A stretch of DNA of 64,000 nt from Serpula lacrymans var. lacrymans S7.9. Taxonomy: Eukaryota > Basidiomycota > Agaricomycetes > Boletales > Serpulaceae. The notes under the pieces are model-generated. The model did not search any database. It was not told the origin of the DNA and was given only the letters and a program-made list of their open reading frames with translations. Of the stretch, positions 21,042-33,333 are shown piece by piece. The first letter of the stretch is position 1. Each line of letters starts with the position of its first letter. The DNA is taken from positions 124,001 to 188,000 of the forward strand of contig NW_006763295.1 in assembly GCF_000218685.1 (NCBI RefSeq), in the 5' to 3' direction. The position numbers were made by a program, and so were the translations under genes.

Positions 21042-21090
21042 GACATAGCAGGAGTGTGATTAGAAAAATCAATTCCTCAAATCTTTCACA
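21042..21090 (-). repeat. Older gypsy LTR, 5' part, split by element A
   Basis: On the minus strand this reads from TGTGAAAG through a GAGGAATTGATTTTTCT block to ATGTC. It matches the first 45 bases of the element A LTR and completes the old LTR at 12247-12844. The first five plus-strand bases are the element A target duplication. Confidence 0.7.
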
Positions 21091-21340
21091 TGGTGGGGCT
21101 TGTCACAATGGCTGTGCCCTATGACATCATCAGCCACCACTGATCTATCAACTGTACATACATGTACAAATACATTGTAGTAGTATAGATGCCCCAATAG
21201 ATCAAGGAGACTCCTCAGTGAGTCCTCCTGTTGTCTACCAACAACTAACTTGGTCCTACTCTAGGGGATTTTACCCATTCCTTCATCTACACTCTCTGCT
21301 TGTGTTAGTTGTGTGCAAGAGTACAAAAACTTTAGTTGTT
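21091..21340 (+). repeat. LTR fragment related to 60838-61260
   Basis: Contains CTGTTGTCTACCAACAACTA (from about 21227), identical to the segment at about 61219. Upstream similarity (TGTAC...CATGTA...CATTGTAGTAGTATA) shows a shared LTR family. It may be the continuation of the copia 3' LTR interrupted at 12247. The stretch 21341-21743 shows nothing supportable apart from the probable 3' UTR of the next gene. Confidence 0.5.
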
Positions 21341-21743
21341 ACAAGTAGTGAATCTGTATTCCCGTTAACTACGACCTTCTCTACTTCATAGCTCGCGACG
21401 GCACCAGCATGGGTCACATAAACATCGTGTGTTGCCTTACACAAATATGCTTGGGAAACATCAGTATCATCTACTCCACTTATACTTATATATCATCTGA
21501 CACTGTAGTTAAGTGACCAATTGCGAACAGCAAAGTGATGGCACAGAAGAGCCCTCAACATCTTCGTCTGGACCTGGTGAAAGCCAGGTTTATACGGCTT
21601 CCATTGGATGAGCTACTGGTCGGCCTACAAAAGTAAAACCCATGTAGTTAACTACCATCACACAATAGTTAGCATCCAGGTCTGCATTACCGTCTAAGAT
21701 GTGTAACGTAGGGTATATGTATAACACGACAGTCTCTCGGATA

Positions 21744-24700
21744 TTACGATTTCGCTCCGGCTGCGTTCTTCTTTTGCTCCTTGAGCTTCTCGATACGCTA
21801 TAGGCGGAGATATCAATTAGTGAACATACCAATTACAAGAATAATGATGGACGATATCACACCTGTCTCCTTTCTTCCTTTCTGCGCGCCATCTCTGCGG
21901 CTTTCTCCTCCTTAGTCATGCTTGCCAAACTCACTGTGATGTTCTTTTTGTCGATATCCGGGTCTGGAGGTGGTGGTGACGATACTGGAGTAGACCGTAT
22001 GCTCGACACAGGGGAGGCACTCGTAAGTCTGGCAAGTGGGGTGGAAGCTTTACGAGGTTGCGTAGAGAGGGAAGAGAAGCTCGGTCGAGATGGAGAACTC
22101 CATGGGTTAGCATAGCTATCGGTAGTAGTAGACAGAGACTCCATTTCTCCCCATGGATTATCAGCTGGAATCTATCGAGTCAAAGCTTACAAACAACCAA
22201 AGCAAAGGAACTTACAGTTCTCTTGAACAGTATGTCCGTTCTCTAATGAGATTCCAAGCCCCAAACCGACAGCCGAAATGGGTTTGGGCTCGATGACAGT
22301 TGGTAAGACCGCTGGTGCACTCTCAAACGCGCCTTCAGAGATAGTTCATGGTCAGCAAATCTGAAAGAGCGTTACTGGTTTGAAAGAAAGAGTAGAACAC
22401 TCACTCCAATCATCCTCGTCGGCGTTGATATCTATCAAATCTTCACTAGTCCATGGATAGCTCCCACCCTCTTCGGTAGCAGCCTCCTCAGCAAGTTGTG
22501 CAGCCAGGGCTGCAGAAGCCACGCTCGCAGGAACCTTGTTTGCACCGAGCTGAAGCCCCCGAGCCTTGGGCCCTTGGCTGACGGGGAATGCAGGCGAAGA
22601 GACTGTTGAATTTGCGGCGGATACGGCAGAAGGTACGGAGAGGAGCTGATTTGGACGCACTGAGGAGCCAGTGTTGGCGAGAGGAGGTGGTGCGGAAGTT
22701 GGCCGCTCGAGGGTATTGATTGCAGGAGAACCCATCGAAGTCTGCATATCTGCTGGTGCAAGCTGCGGGAAAAACTAGTGAGAAAGCTATACATGACGTA
22801 CACTGTTAGAAAATACCTTTTTCCCAATCGATGATATAGCCCAACCTGCAAGCGCTCCTGCAGCGCCAGTAGCTGAGTTGACGATAGCAGTTTGGCTATA
22901 ACCACCTGGCACTACGGGCTCCAGAGAGCCATCTTCGGTTTGAGCTGTTTCGGGCTGACAAGAAGTCTGAAGATACGTAATTTGCGACAAGAAGGTATAC
23001 GTACCATGGAGGCAGCGTGCGCCTCAAGCTTCTTTACAAACAAGTCGATGGCTTTGAATGCTTGATCGCGAACTAGCCTGGAGCAAAATTGATATCAGTA
23101 TACCTAATCAAATTTTTAGAAAGACTGGGGACACCTACTTTTCTTTATCTAGCATAGTAGATGAAATACCGGGAATGACTTTGCCAGCCATATCTTCTAC
23201 ATCAAAACAGTCAATCGTGGCCATAAATGCCATCAGCCCAGCCACGCGTGCATGGACGAACGGGTCCTTAAGAGCGCGAGAAAAGGCAGGGACAAGGACT
23301 TTGCGTTTAGTGTTGTACCCCAGAGTAGGACCTAATCGCCCGATAAGAATGCAGGTATTCGTTCGAATTGAAGGTTCAATGTCATTTTGCATTTTGGCCA
23401 GGTGTCGTAATAGGTCGTTATTCAGTATTCGGTCGTTGAGCTGAGCATGAGGGTAAGATAGTAATAGTTTTCCTGCCAACATCTAAGCTAACCTTGAGCG
23501 AGAGGAGGACGACAGCTCTAACGGTGGCTTCCCTTATCACAGCGACGGTATCTGTGAATCCCGTTTGCTGACATAAATACTTAGCACGATAACAAAAGGG
23601 AGTGTACGCCTCGCATACCAAGTGAGGCCAGATCTTGTCTACGACTACCTTTTTGTCTAGCTTTTCAGCGTACTCAGGAAGGTGGTCTAGCAATGCCATA
23701 CGAGTACCGCGATCTGGACTGGCGTATAACTTTATCAAGGGAGCGAGAATGACACTAGAATAATCTTCTGGAGAGACATTTTTCCCGAATTGTAGCACCA
23801 GAGGAAGAATCGTTGCTGCTGATGCACCCCCATACTCCAGCGCAGATATAAGCGATGGTAGCACGCGAAATGATGCAAACTCCGGAGGGAAAGACGACGC
23901 CGATTCTTTGAGAGTCCTGATGAGCTTGAATGAGCGGCCACCCGAGAATCCTGTACGCTCGGTTATGAGGTAGAAATGCCACGACACTCACCGAAGCAAA
24001 CTTGTTTTTTCTGCCTCACTTCCGAGGCTGAAATTATCCAAACCAGTACATACCTTCACCAGCCGGTTGTTGGAGAAGAAACCGGAGCCTTCTCCTGCGG
24101 TCTCGGCCATACCGATATCCAGAAACAATTTGGGAGACATACGTGCCTTTGGATTCGGATTAAGCAACTTCTTGAAGGATGGGAATAGAGCGACAGGAAT
24201 CGCTCCTCTGGTAGATGGTTGGGGGGGAGGGTGTGGTGGCTGAGCTGTCGCGGGAGGGGGATGTGTTGGGTTAAAGACCGAGTGAAGCAGTAGACCAAGT
24301 GAATATGCGTCGGCGGGGGCAACATCCTGCCTGAGCAAAAGCTGAGCGTATGAAATATAAAAAGACATAAACATTTACTCTTTCAAGTTGTGCCAACCGC
24401 TCTTCTTGACTTCTGGAGGAGCGTAAGACATTGCATCGGGCAAAAGGCCACCCATAGTCTAGCGATAGGTGAGAGGCGGACGCGTATGTAACATGGTAAT
24501 GGGAACAAACATATATAACAGCCATATCATCCTTCGGACTACTTAGCACTTCAAATCCTCCCAGCTTCCATTCCCCGGAAGGTGATATGAAGATCGAGTT
24601 GGTCCGAACGTTGCCATGAGTAGACGAACATGATTCGTTGACGAAAGCCAAGGCTACCTAAAGAGACATGATGGGTGAGAGTAGATGGTAGGAACTTTGG

Positions 24701-25174
24701 GATGCCAGCAAACCGATATTCGATGCAGACCCCATAGCAGCCAATCTTCCCGCTCCTCTGCACTTTTGGTGGACCAGGATTTCAAAGCCAGCGGGAGCGG
24801 TCGCACACGTTCCGTCATGATATAGATGACCGTATCAGTTTCGACAACGTCCATAAACTTGAGGACATCAGGGTGACGTATTGTGCGCAGTTTGCGCAGG
24901 GCATTTCGAGCAAGAGGAATCGTAGGCTTGTTCAAGGGATGATTGAAATCATACTCAAAAACCGATACGGGGCTTCCATCATCCTATGGCTGTTGTTAAC
25001 GATTTGTGCAGGGAACGCGAGATTTTATTGCCGTACCCTTTTAGTAGCATCATATAGATTCCAGAAAGTCTCGAACGACGTGACTTTCTGCCCCAAGGAG
25101 AACGGAAGGTTAATACCGGACTTTTGAACCAAAGATGAAACAGCTGCAGAACCCAAGTTCCTGAGATAGTCCAT
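21744..25174 (-). CDS. CEX1: SCY1-like pseudokinase (SCYL1/Cex1 family)
   Basis: Fourteen exons on the minus strand: 25174-25037, 24983-24714, 24657-24511, 24458-24379, 24330-23992, 23916-23619, 23577 corrected to 23567-23493, 23440-23139, 23077-23005, 22954-22817, 22762-22405, 22332-22216, 22164-21863 and 21797-21744. The product is 896 residues. It opens with the family N-terminus (MDYLRNLGSAAVSSLV) and a kinase-like domain to about residue 280 that lacks the usual catalytic HRD and DFG motifs (H-G-N-V-R-T-N-S-I-F; L-G-G-F-E). HEAT repeats follow to about residue 600, then a low-complexity Ser/Pro region and a charged coiled-coil end (TKEEKAAEMARRKEERRQ). SCYL1/Cex1 proteins bind tRNA and export factors at nuclear pores and COPI coats at the Golgi. 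The start shares a 328-base intergenic region with MED14. Confidence 0.93.
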
Positions 25175-25502
25175 AGCAAGATATGAATTTGGGCTTGTAT
25201 GTGGACTTTATTTAAGAAAGGCGTATATAGCCAGGGACACGTCTGCAAAGCAGACTGTGCCGCAGTTCAAAGTAAAGTTGTACGTGGTAGTGATATTGGC
25301 TCGGACGTTACGCCAGAGTGCAATAGCCACCGACAACCATGTGGCGTCAATAATGGGACCGCCCTTTCGTTTTACTTTCAACTTGCGTTCTTGCCGTTTG
25401 CTCTTGTCCTTTGCTTTGTGTTTCAGGTTTGCGTGAAGGCAAGGGAAGTTAATGCAAAGCTGCAGTATTTTCTGCAACTGAGAAGGTGGAGAGTGCTCTC
25501 TC
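25175..25502. promoter_or_regulatory. Divergent promoter between CEX1-like gene and MED14
   Basis: The two start codons face away from each other across 328 bases, so the promoters must share this interval. No canonical TATA box is clear for either gene, which fits housekeeping expression. Confidence 0.6.
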
Positions 25503-28500
25503 ATGGATCACGCAAGGAACGGAGCAAATGGCGTCGTGGAGCTAGATACCCGAATACAAAACCCTCCTTCACCTCTGGCTAATGGATTCCACGTAAATGG
25601 CGTACACGAACACACTCCAGAAGAACTCGAACGAGAACTCCCTGTCGTTTACGATGGCCAGGTGGCTCTTGGAGAGGTTTTATCGAGAGTCGTGCAGGCT
25701 ATCTATGCAGAACTTTCAGAGTTGGCTGAAACGTGAGTATTCGTAGTTTCAATTGCGTCTTGCACAGTTGCATCCTCATGTTTCGTCTTCAGCCTCCCAA
25801 ATATGTCTGATACCGCACGAAAGCGTACATTGGCAGACTGGGTAGTCAAGACGAAGAAACAGGTCGTCAAGCTCTACGCAATAACTAAGTGGGCCCGAGA
25901 CGCTCAAACTGTACAGAAATGCATGGTACTTTCTGACACACTTTCTAGTTTACAGATTGACCAACCTACTATTCTCAGAATATTACAGCTTTTCTAATGA
26001 ATCAAAACCAGCAGTTTGAGGACGTCATGAGAGGCTTAACCTATGCTAAAGAAAGTTTAGATCCAGCAAGGTTTGTCCCAAATAGTGCTGTATATTACAG
26101 TGCAACCAATGTGCCCTTGTGCGCCCAGGCTTCGCAACCACGATTTACTCACTTCATTGGATGTTCTGACGACTGGCTCATATCGGAGACTTCCGTCTGT
26201 AATCAAGGTCTTTCAATGCTTATTTTCTTGTTAATGCTGGAATGGGACTTATGGATACCTCATGCAGAAACTGATCGTCCCTCCAACACCATTGATGGAT
26301 GCAGAAGTTGCGAAGACACTGACGGACATGGAAGACGCAATTCGTCTACGCTTGCGCATGCATGAGATAATACCCGTTGAAATGTCTCAGCATCGTATCG
26401 GTACTTTCCCTTTTGTTTGAGTTACAAGGCTTGTGTTAAATAGTTATTTGCGCTATAGCTGATGGACGAGCTCATTTCACCGTTCCTAAACTCTTCGAAG
26501 TTTCACTTTGCCTTCGCGGTGCCGAAAGGAACGATGGGTGGTTCTTTGTCGGCGTGAAGTTCCTCATCACGGTAGGAGGAGACCTTACAGGCATGCAAGG
26601 TAGGTAAACCCACTAATTGTTTTGGCTGATGGAGCTTATTCCTCTTTTCACTCAGAATTTCCCCAGATGCCTACAGGCATGTTGAAGCGTCATATAGCTG
26701 ATGAAGCTGATGCACGACTAGCCTATTATATTCCTCTTCCCCAAGAGGAAGAGCCTGTTCCTGGCGTCGAAGTTCCTCCAAGACCTCAACTACCAGAAGG
26801 CACGGCCGATGCACCCCTAGTTCGCGTCTTCAACTTCCTCCGTGAGTCATCTCTCCTGACGTATCTACATCTGTACTCGTACTTAGATAAATTACAGAGG
26901 TAATGTCGCTATCGTATCAACTAGAGATATTATGGTACCAGGTAAAATCATATTTGTGCACTGTTTCATGCGAGGAGCTGCTGATTATGTCCAGGCCCAA
27001 AGGATGCGCTCTCTCGGCTGGGCAGACTATCTGAAGGTTGAGATGAGTAATGGTCGTAAGACGCTTACAGTTTCATATTGGGTGTAAGTCTCGGCCTCTG
27101 GCCAAAGCGCTCATTCTGACCAACTTTATCCAGCCGCCAACTACCACCAAGCATTCCAGGTCGCCCTCAGCCTCCAAATCGTTCCAAACTACCTCTCACG
27201 GGCGGTACACTTACAATATCCATAGTTGAGTCTCGAGCTCCACCTCAAGTCGGTGGTGGTCCTATACGCTCTCCCATAGCACGAGTGTTGGCTGAATTGC
27301 AGCAAAAGTCAAAACTCGGGAACCTACGGCCGTCAGATGAAGCCGAAGGATTGAAATTCCAGGTTGTTTGGGAACCAATCAAAGGTGCCTTCGGGGTGGT
27401 GATAGCTGCTGTAGATGCAGTGATGGCAAATGATCTGTTGGTGGTAGTCAGTATTTTCTTCTCTACATAAGCTTCTTTAAGGTCGAAGCTCATGATGGTT
27501 TTTTTCAGAATCCGTACAACCTTGACTTCGAGTCGTTGCTACGAAAGGTCATAAAACAGCATACTAAAGCTATTCTCAATGTCTTCCAAACACAGCTTCA
27601 ACGTGGCCCAACGAGAACGGTTTTCTCACCTCCCGGAGAAGTAGTGTTAACAGAAGAAGGTTTGTGCCGCCCCGCCTTTAGTCGGTCAGAAAATAACTAT
27701 TATTTGTCTCAGGTGGCTCATACGCCCTTCGTATTCATCTTTGCGCGGACGAAGTTGTTGTCATCTCCATTGATACAAGAACCGGGCGACTAAATTTACG
27801 AGATACGGGCGACCTTGCAGCTGCAGGTCGTGGTCCACGCTTTACCGCCATATCCGAAAGACTTAATCAAGACCCTTCTCTACTGTTGGACGCTCTTGTC
27901 AGGCTTCGATTGAATGTAAGCCGCAGCGTTCTTTGTATTTTAGGGAAGGATACTCATCACATCTCACAGACTATTACAGATCTGGCGGAACAAAAAGCCA
28001 ACTACCTCGGTCTGCATAGTTACCGTCAACGCAATTTTTCCAGGGAAGGTGAGTCATTTGCAAATCTCAAGCCTTAAGTAGATTACATATCTTTCCCTCT
28101 ATGCAGAACTTCACAAACTTGGACCCAGCGCACGGGGCATGTTGTACATCCAGCTATCAAACTTTCCCAACCACTATCTTGTCCTGGTTATCACTGACGA
28201 AGAGTTCCGCTATGCGCTCATTTCAGTCAGAGTCCTTACCGACACGATGTATGCCAACCTGATAATGGAAGACATCGCGTGGCTGGACGTTCAAAGGATA
28301 CGCGGGGATAACAACGCCATATTCGATATAACTGGCGGATTATCAGCACCAATGGACGGGTCGGAGCTGCAGATGGGACACAAAAGAAAAAGGAATGCTG
28401 AAGATGATATCGTGAAAGAAGAAAAGGGAAAGGAGAGACGTGAGGGAAGGTATGCATACCGTATATTCACCTTGTTTTTTCCAAATAACGATCGTAATTC

Positions 28501-30064
28501 CCGCGAAGCTTCAACCTAGAGACACAGGTCTTACGCGAGCTGTATGCCTATTGCTGGTAAGTACCACCCAAAAATATCTGTGCCAATTCATTCAAACCAT
28601 ACGAATAGCGCTCGCGTGGCATATACTAAGGTCGAACAACAATTCAAGATTCGGGGTATCCCTTATTCTCATGTCAATCCGACTAGCGGATACCCTCTCC
28701 CAAGCGAACTCAGTCAAATACAATCTTCTCTTGCACGATCTGTTCCCGCTTTATGTGTGCAATCATCCGATATACTATCAGGGGCGCCGGCTGCAGAGGC
28801 TGCCATGCCCAATATCCGGGTCATTCCTCTAAATTGGTGGTCTAACAAGAAGGTCCAGGTTGTGACATGCGTGAAACTCAAGTATGTTCAACAACCTGTG
28901 GGGAGACGTGCCAATGGGGGTAGTAGCATCATCCGTCCGTCAAAACGCATTATATACGATACAACAGAAGCGGTAGTATCATTTCTGTCGGAGGAGGTTG
29001 ATATGTGCGTGGATGAGTTCTTGGAAGAATGGGCCCGTGTATCAAAGATGGTAGTAATTGCACGAGAAGGTATGTGTAAACATAGTGCGTACTTACTGAT
29101 ACTAACTATGTGCTCTGCAGTCGCACAGATGGCCGAAGACGGGAAATGGCCAGATGTACGGCTCCTATCGTTTGACCTACAAACTGTCGAATTCGCTTAT
29201 GCGCATGTAAGCTTACCTGTAAAGCTGACTTGGCCATTTTAACTTACACGGTGTCACATCAGGACTACACGGTCTCCATACGATGTATGGACCAACTCTC
29301 ACCAACTGGCGGTTCATTCGACCTCCGCTTTTCTCGATGTCCCCCTTCCGACCCTCAAGCGCGTGCTACATCTCCACCACCATTTCAGGATCGAAAGAAC
29401 CCACACGAAGATGTAGAGCCGTTTCTACAACAAATTTTACGACATGGCCCCCTAACGTCTTCTCTCCATCGCCTAGTGGAGCTTTTACGGGATACGTTAC
29501 CCATAGTCGTCGAGATCGAACGCATGCGCCTTGAACCTGGTAGTAGTAGTAGCATGAGCCCTAACCGTGGAAGGGGCAAGGGCAAGGGCAAAGCAGTAGT
29601 TGGATGGGAGAATGAACCCTGGGTAGAAACATTTGTGAAAGGCCTAGGGTGGTACAGGGTGCTTTACGGCGACTTGAGGTACGTCCAAATTTAACAGATC
29701 AGTAGCCTATCCCCAACCGTTCCTGATCATTTTGGACAGACACGCTCTTGACTTCCGGTTAATGAATAATCAGCGGGTTGCCATCATAGATGGATCACAT
29801 TCACTTTTTGGTAGTGATGTATCCGGCTCAGCATCTGTTTCTTCGACGTCTTCACCGGATTTGCTTGGGCTGCAGGCAATACCCGACTTACCTTCACTCA
29901 TCCAAGCAGCGGTACATTCTGTCCGGAGTGCAAGCGGGGGACTATCATTAGGAAAGATCGCGCCTATAGACGTCGGTATAGTGTGTAACACTGGTGCTGT
30001 TGGAGCTGTAGCACGCGCACTGCATGAGCGCATACTCAAGAAGCTTCAGGGAGAGTATAGTTGA
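25503..30064 (+). CDS. MED14: Mediator complex subunit 14 (Med14/Rgr1)
   Basis: Nineteen exons give 1183 residues: 25503-25732, 25793-25925, 25979-26070, 26129-26207, 26268-26400, 26459-26599, 26656-26841, 26898-26941, 26995-27083, 27134-27446, 27509-27659, 27713-27915, 27970-28048, 28107-28449, 28509-28556, 28609-29069, 29121-29206, 29263-29678 and 29740-30064. The N-terminal Med14 domain (residues about 30-240) shows the family blocks ELSELAETLP, LADWVVKTKKQVVKLY, QNQQFEDV and SLDPAR. A second conserved stretch reads MSLSYQLEILWYQA and LRLNTITDLAEQKANYL. Med14 is the architectural backbone linking head, middle and tail of Mediator and relays activator signals to RNA polymerase II. The acceptor of exon 11 could instead be at 27482 (35-base intron), adding nine residues in frame. 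Confidence 0.95.
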
Positions 30065-30401
30065 GTATTTTTGTGGATAACTGTAGATACATCAATCTAT
30101 GCTACTTTGTCCATATGATGAGAGAAGTGTGGGGTTTTTTTTTTTTCAGTTCAGGAGTGGACTGATTCCTGCGACACTCCAAGCATTAGCTGTGTAAATC
30201 GATTATAACAGTCCGCTGGCTTGGGCGCTGTGTTGGGGTACTATTTAGCAGGAGTAAACTATTTAACCAACAAAGGACTTCAATTAGACCGCGCCGATGA
30301 TACCTTGCATATACAATAATCGATGGCTACCTCAGTCAGGGTGTTACTCCACCCTCTAGGAGTCGTCGCAACCACGAAAAAGTCGGATTGAATAGATAAA
30401 G
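30065..30401. other. Convergent intergenic region
   Basis: Holds the 3' ends of MED14 (+) and the TilS-like gene (-). A T-tract (about 30136-30147) is the only notable feature; no gene is seen. Confidence 0.5.
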
Positions 30402-32295
30402 TTACGTTGCATCCAACAAACGTATCCACTCCATAGTCACCCAATGTTCCCTATCTTCCACTGGAGACCGAGCGATTGGTGAATATGTCGCCAGCACTCG
30501 ATTGGGGTGCAATGGTGTCTGGAGCATCACTCGAGGCCAATAGAATCTCTTATCAGGCACAACGCGAAGCCTTTGCCCTGTCTCTGTATGATTAGCTAGT
30601 GCCGTTGCAACGTTCTCGGGCATCTTGCTTGCATCGAAACGTAGCGAAAAACGGCAATCATACAACATGTCAAGGAATGGCTCCTTGGCCGTCCCAGCAC
30701 TAACCTGCTCCAGGAGCTCGAAGAGAGGAAGGGTGATATCGACATTCAGCTGCGGAGGGAGGACATCGATACTCTCCCGAAACGCCTGGATAGGAACTGC
30801 CGGCAGCCTCGATGCTAGCCATGCAAACCTGTCACCGGGTTTCATGAGATACGTTTGGGTACGGTTCCCGATCTTTTTCAGTCTTCCGTCCGGTGCCAAA
30901 ATCGTAGGTGACCATAGCACGCCGCCGCCTGCGGTAAAGGACGCTGGTCTTGTATTCGAAGGTTGTCGTGACCAGATAACGTTGATGATACGCTCGATAC
31001 TGCTCCTGCGGCGATTCCCGTCAGCTCGGATGGAGCCCCATGGGTGGAATGAGACGTAGCGCATGATGCGAAGGACCATGGCACGTTGAATGGCGTTATC
31101 GGTGATGCTTGACAGGTTGTGAGTCGAGAGGAGAAACGTGCTTATAGGAGACTGGAGGGATTGTTGTTTTAGGTGAGTAGTAGCTGCGTTTCACAGTTAA
31201 TGTGAGTAAATTATATACGGGAATGCCGTGAAAAAGTGGACCTTGATGGTCGATATCTTCCACATGCGAGGAAAGGTACTTGACAGCACCTCGCAGTTGT
31301 TCTTTTCCTCCTGATATATCCAAGATGGTTGTCTGGAAATTCGCGGACGCACTCTTTACTTTCTGCAGAGCCTCCTTAAATTCTGGTGGCATTTCTTGAG
31401 GGGCTTGGTCAAGTTCTAGCTACATATTTGGATTGGGCTTTGAGTGCATGGAGATGCAGAAGATACATACCTTTGTATCCTTTCCTGTAGCTTCTTCTTC
31501 TGCAAGCATACGCCGAATGGCGTTGCGAAGAGTGATTTCAGGCTGAAAATTGGTTTGGTCTGTAACATACTCTAACCCATGTTCATGGCAAGTGGCCAAT
31601 ATTCTATCCTACCTATATATTAGGTGCATGTCGGGTATAGCAAGCGTCACACTCACCTTTCGAACTTCTAGCAATGGCCTTACGATCCACCTGTTCATCC
31701 CTTCCAGCCCAGCCCAACCCAGCTCGCCTTCTTCCGCACCTATACCCATACCCCACCGCCGACAACGTCGCATGCCCGCAGCGCCAACCTCTGTCGTCCC
31801 ACGAGCAAGACGCATGAGTGATGTCTCGACCTGATCGTCGGCGTGATGACCAAACGCGAGGACGTTTGCCCCGGTACGGGTCATGGCTTGGAAAAGGACG
31901 TGAAACCTGGCGTCGCGCGCTGTTTCTTCAAAGGCTGCGAGCGGTTTGGGGGGAAAGGGCGATGTTGACCACGGAATGGGTAGGGAGTGGTGCTTGACGC
32001 CTAGAGATGCAGCGGTGTTGGCGGAGTGTGCGGCCATGGTAGCGGAAGCCTCCTGGAGGCCATGGTCGACGGTTAACGAGACGACGGACGGAGGGAGTTT
32101 GGCAGAGTCACGGCTGGATTTGCGTTCGTTGAGAAGACGGTTGATAAGGAAAAGTAAACATGTCGAATCTGGGCCTCCAGAGTTTCCTACGGCTGATAGA
32201 AATATCTTTAGATGGGTTGTATAGAATCAAGGAAAAGACACACCGATTTGAAGCTTGGGATTCCACCCCGAAGGAGGCGAACATTTTGTGAACAT
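30402..32295 (-). CDS. tRNA(Ile)-lysidine synthase-like PP-loop protein
   Basis: Five exons on the minus strand (32295-32244, 32192-31657, 31608-31471, 31419-31242, 31183-30402) give 561 residues. The N-type ATP pyrophosphatase signature SGGPDS is at residues about 21-26, followed by TVDHGLQ and FGHHADDQVET, the hallmark blocks of TilS. RNAIRR-type residues and a long C-terminal region follow. TilS attaches lysine to C34 of tRNA-Ile(CAU) so that it reads AUA; in a fungus this would be expected in mitochondria. The N-terminus (MFTKCSPPSGWNP) is short and is not an obvious targeting peptide, so the location is uncertain, or the true start is upstream. The exon 1 to 2 junction is set by restoring the PP-loop strand before SGGPDS. 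Confidence 0.85.
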
Positions 32296-33333
32296 CTGCC
32301 AGAATTCATTGCTGCTTATTGGGAGGGCAGCTTTTGGAGAAATAAATGTCATTAAGAGTTATGAACAGTACCCGAGTCGCTGTGGGCGGGCAATAGCAAT
32401 GCTAGCTCCATTACGGCTTCAAGATATAGTTTCTTCACCAAAAATACGGATTCACTTATATCAACTAGCTATAGTACATACAGATAATAAACGTTACAGA
32501 TAGTGCCCGCATTTGAGACAGCATACTATCGTACGTGGACAAAAGACATTTGAATTCTTCTAGAATACTTCCATTCACAGGATATCTGCGAGTAACTTGT
32601 CGACGTTGCCGTAGATAATGCAACCTACCTTCACGATAGAAACAGAGTCGGATAGACACAGTGAGGCTACCTACCAGGTACAGACGTTTGTGCCTTTAAA
32701 TTTGCTTTTTTCACGAGGTGGGAAGGTATAACGATCAGGGCATCATCCAAACACCATTTTTGACATTGAACCCATTCTTTCTACCGCCCAGTAAAAGAGC
32801 TCCATGATTGTGTCCCTTGGGCGGAATAAGTGAAACATGCTCTCGACATAGTTGGTCCCAGGTGAAAGAAAAGCAAGCGTACCGAAGGGAATAATATGTC
32901 ACGTGACGAGACGCGTCGCGAACCTTTTCTTTTCCTTCAGTAGGACACTGGCTGAGAAGCGGGATTCAGAGCGAGATAGCGCAGAGGACGACAGAGGAGA
33001 TAAAGGTAGGGCCAGGGATCTAGCTGGCACAAGAATGCGTTGGAAGGATTAGAACCAAATGGTATGTGATGAGTTGCACGTACTGACGAGTGCCCTAACT
33101 GTAGTCCATACTAGGAGCATGAAAACCAGCCAGTTTGAAAGTCATTGTGGTGGTGCCAATATCGACAAAACGACTAAGAATAAAGGAGACACTCCTGGTC
33201 GGTCCTTGCTGGAAAGAGCGGGCGACACTCGTGCCCATCTGGACGTTACTGTTATTTGTACGTATTTAATTGTCTGGCTATCTCTATATGTCCGAGTTTG
33301 TCACTGTGGCCAGCAGGAATCAATCGATTTCGC
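32296..33333. other. Intergenic region
   Basis: Upstream region of the TilS-like gene and leader of the Crinkler-like gene. Short open frames here carry no family signal. Confidence 0.45.

Noticed and set aside
21918..22246. Plus-strand frames opposite the 3' exons of the SCY1-like gene
   Set aside because: Antisense shadows of a confidently spliced gene.
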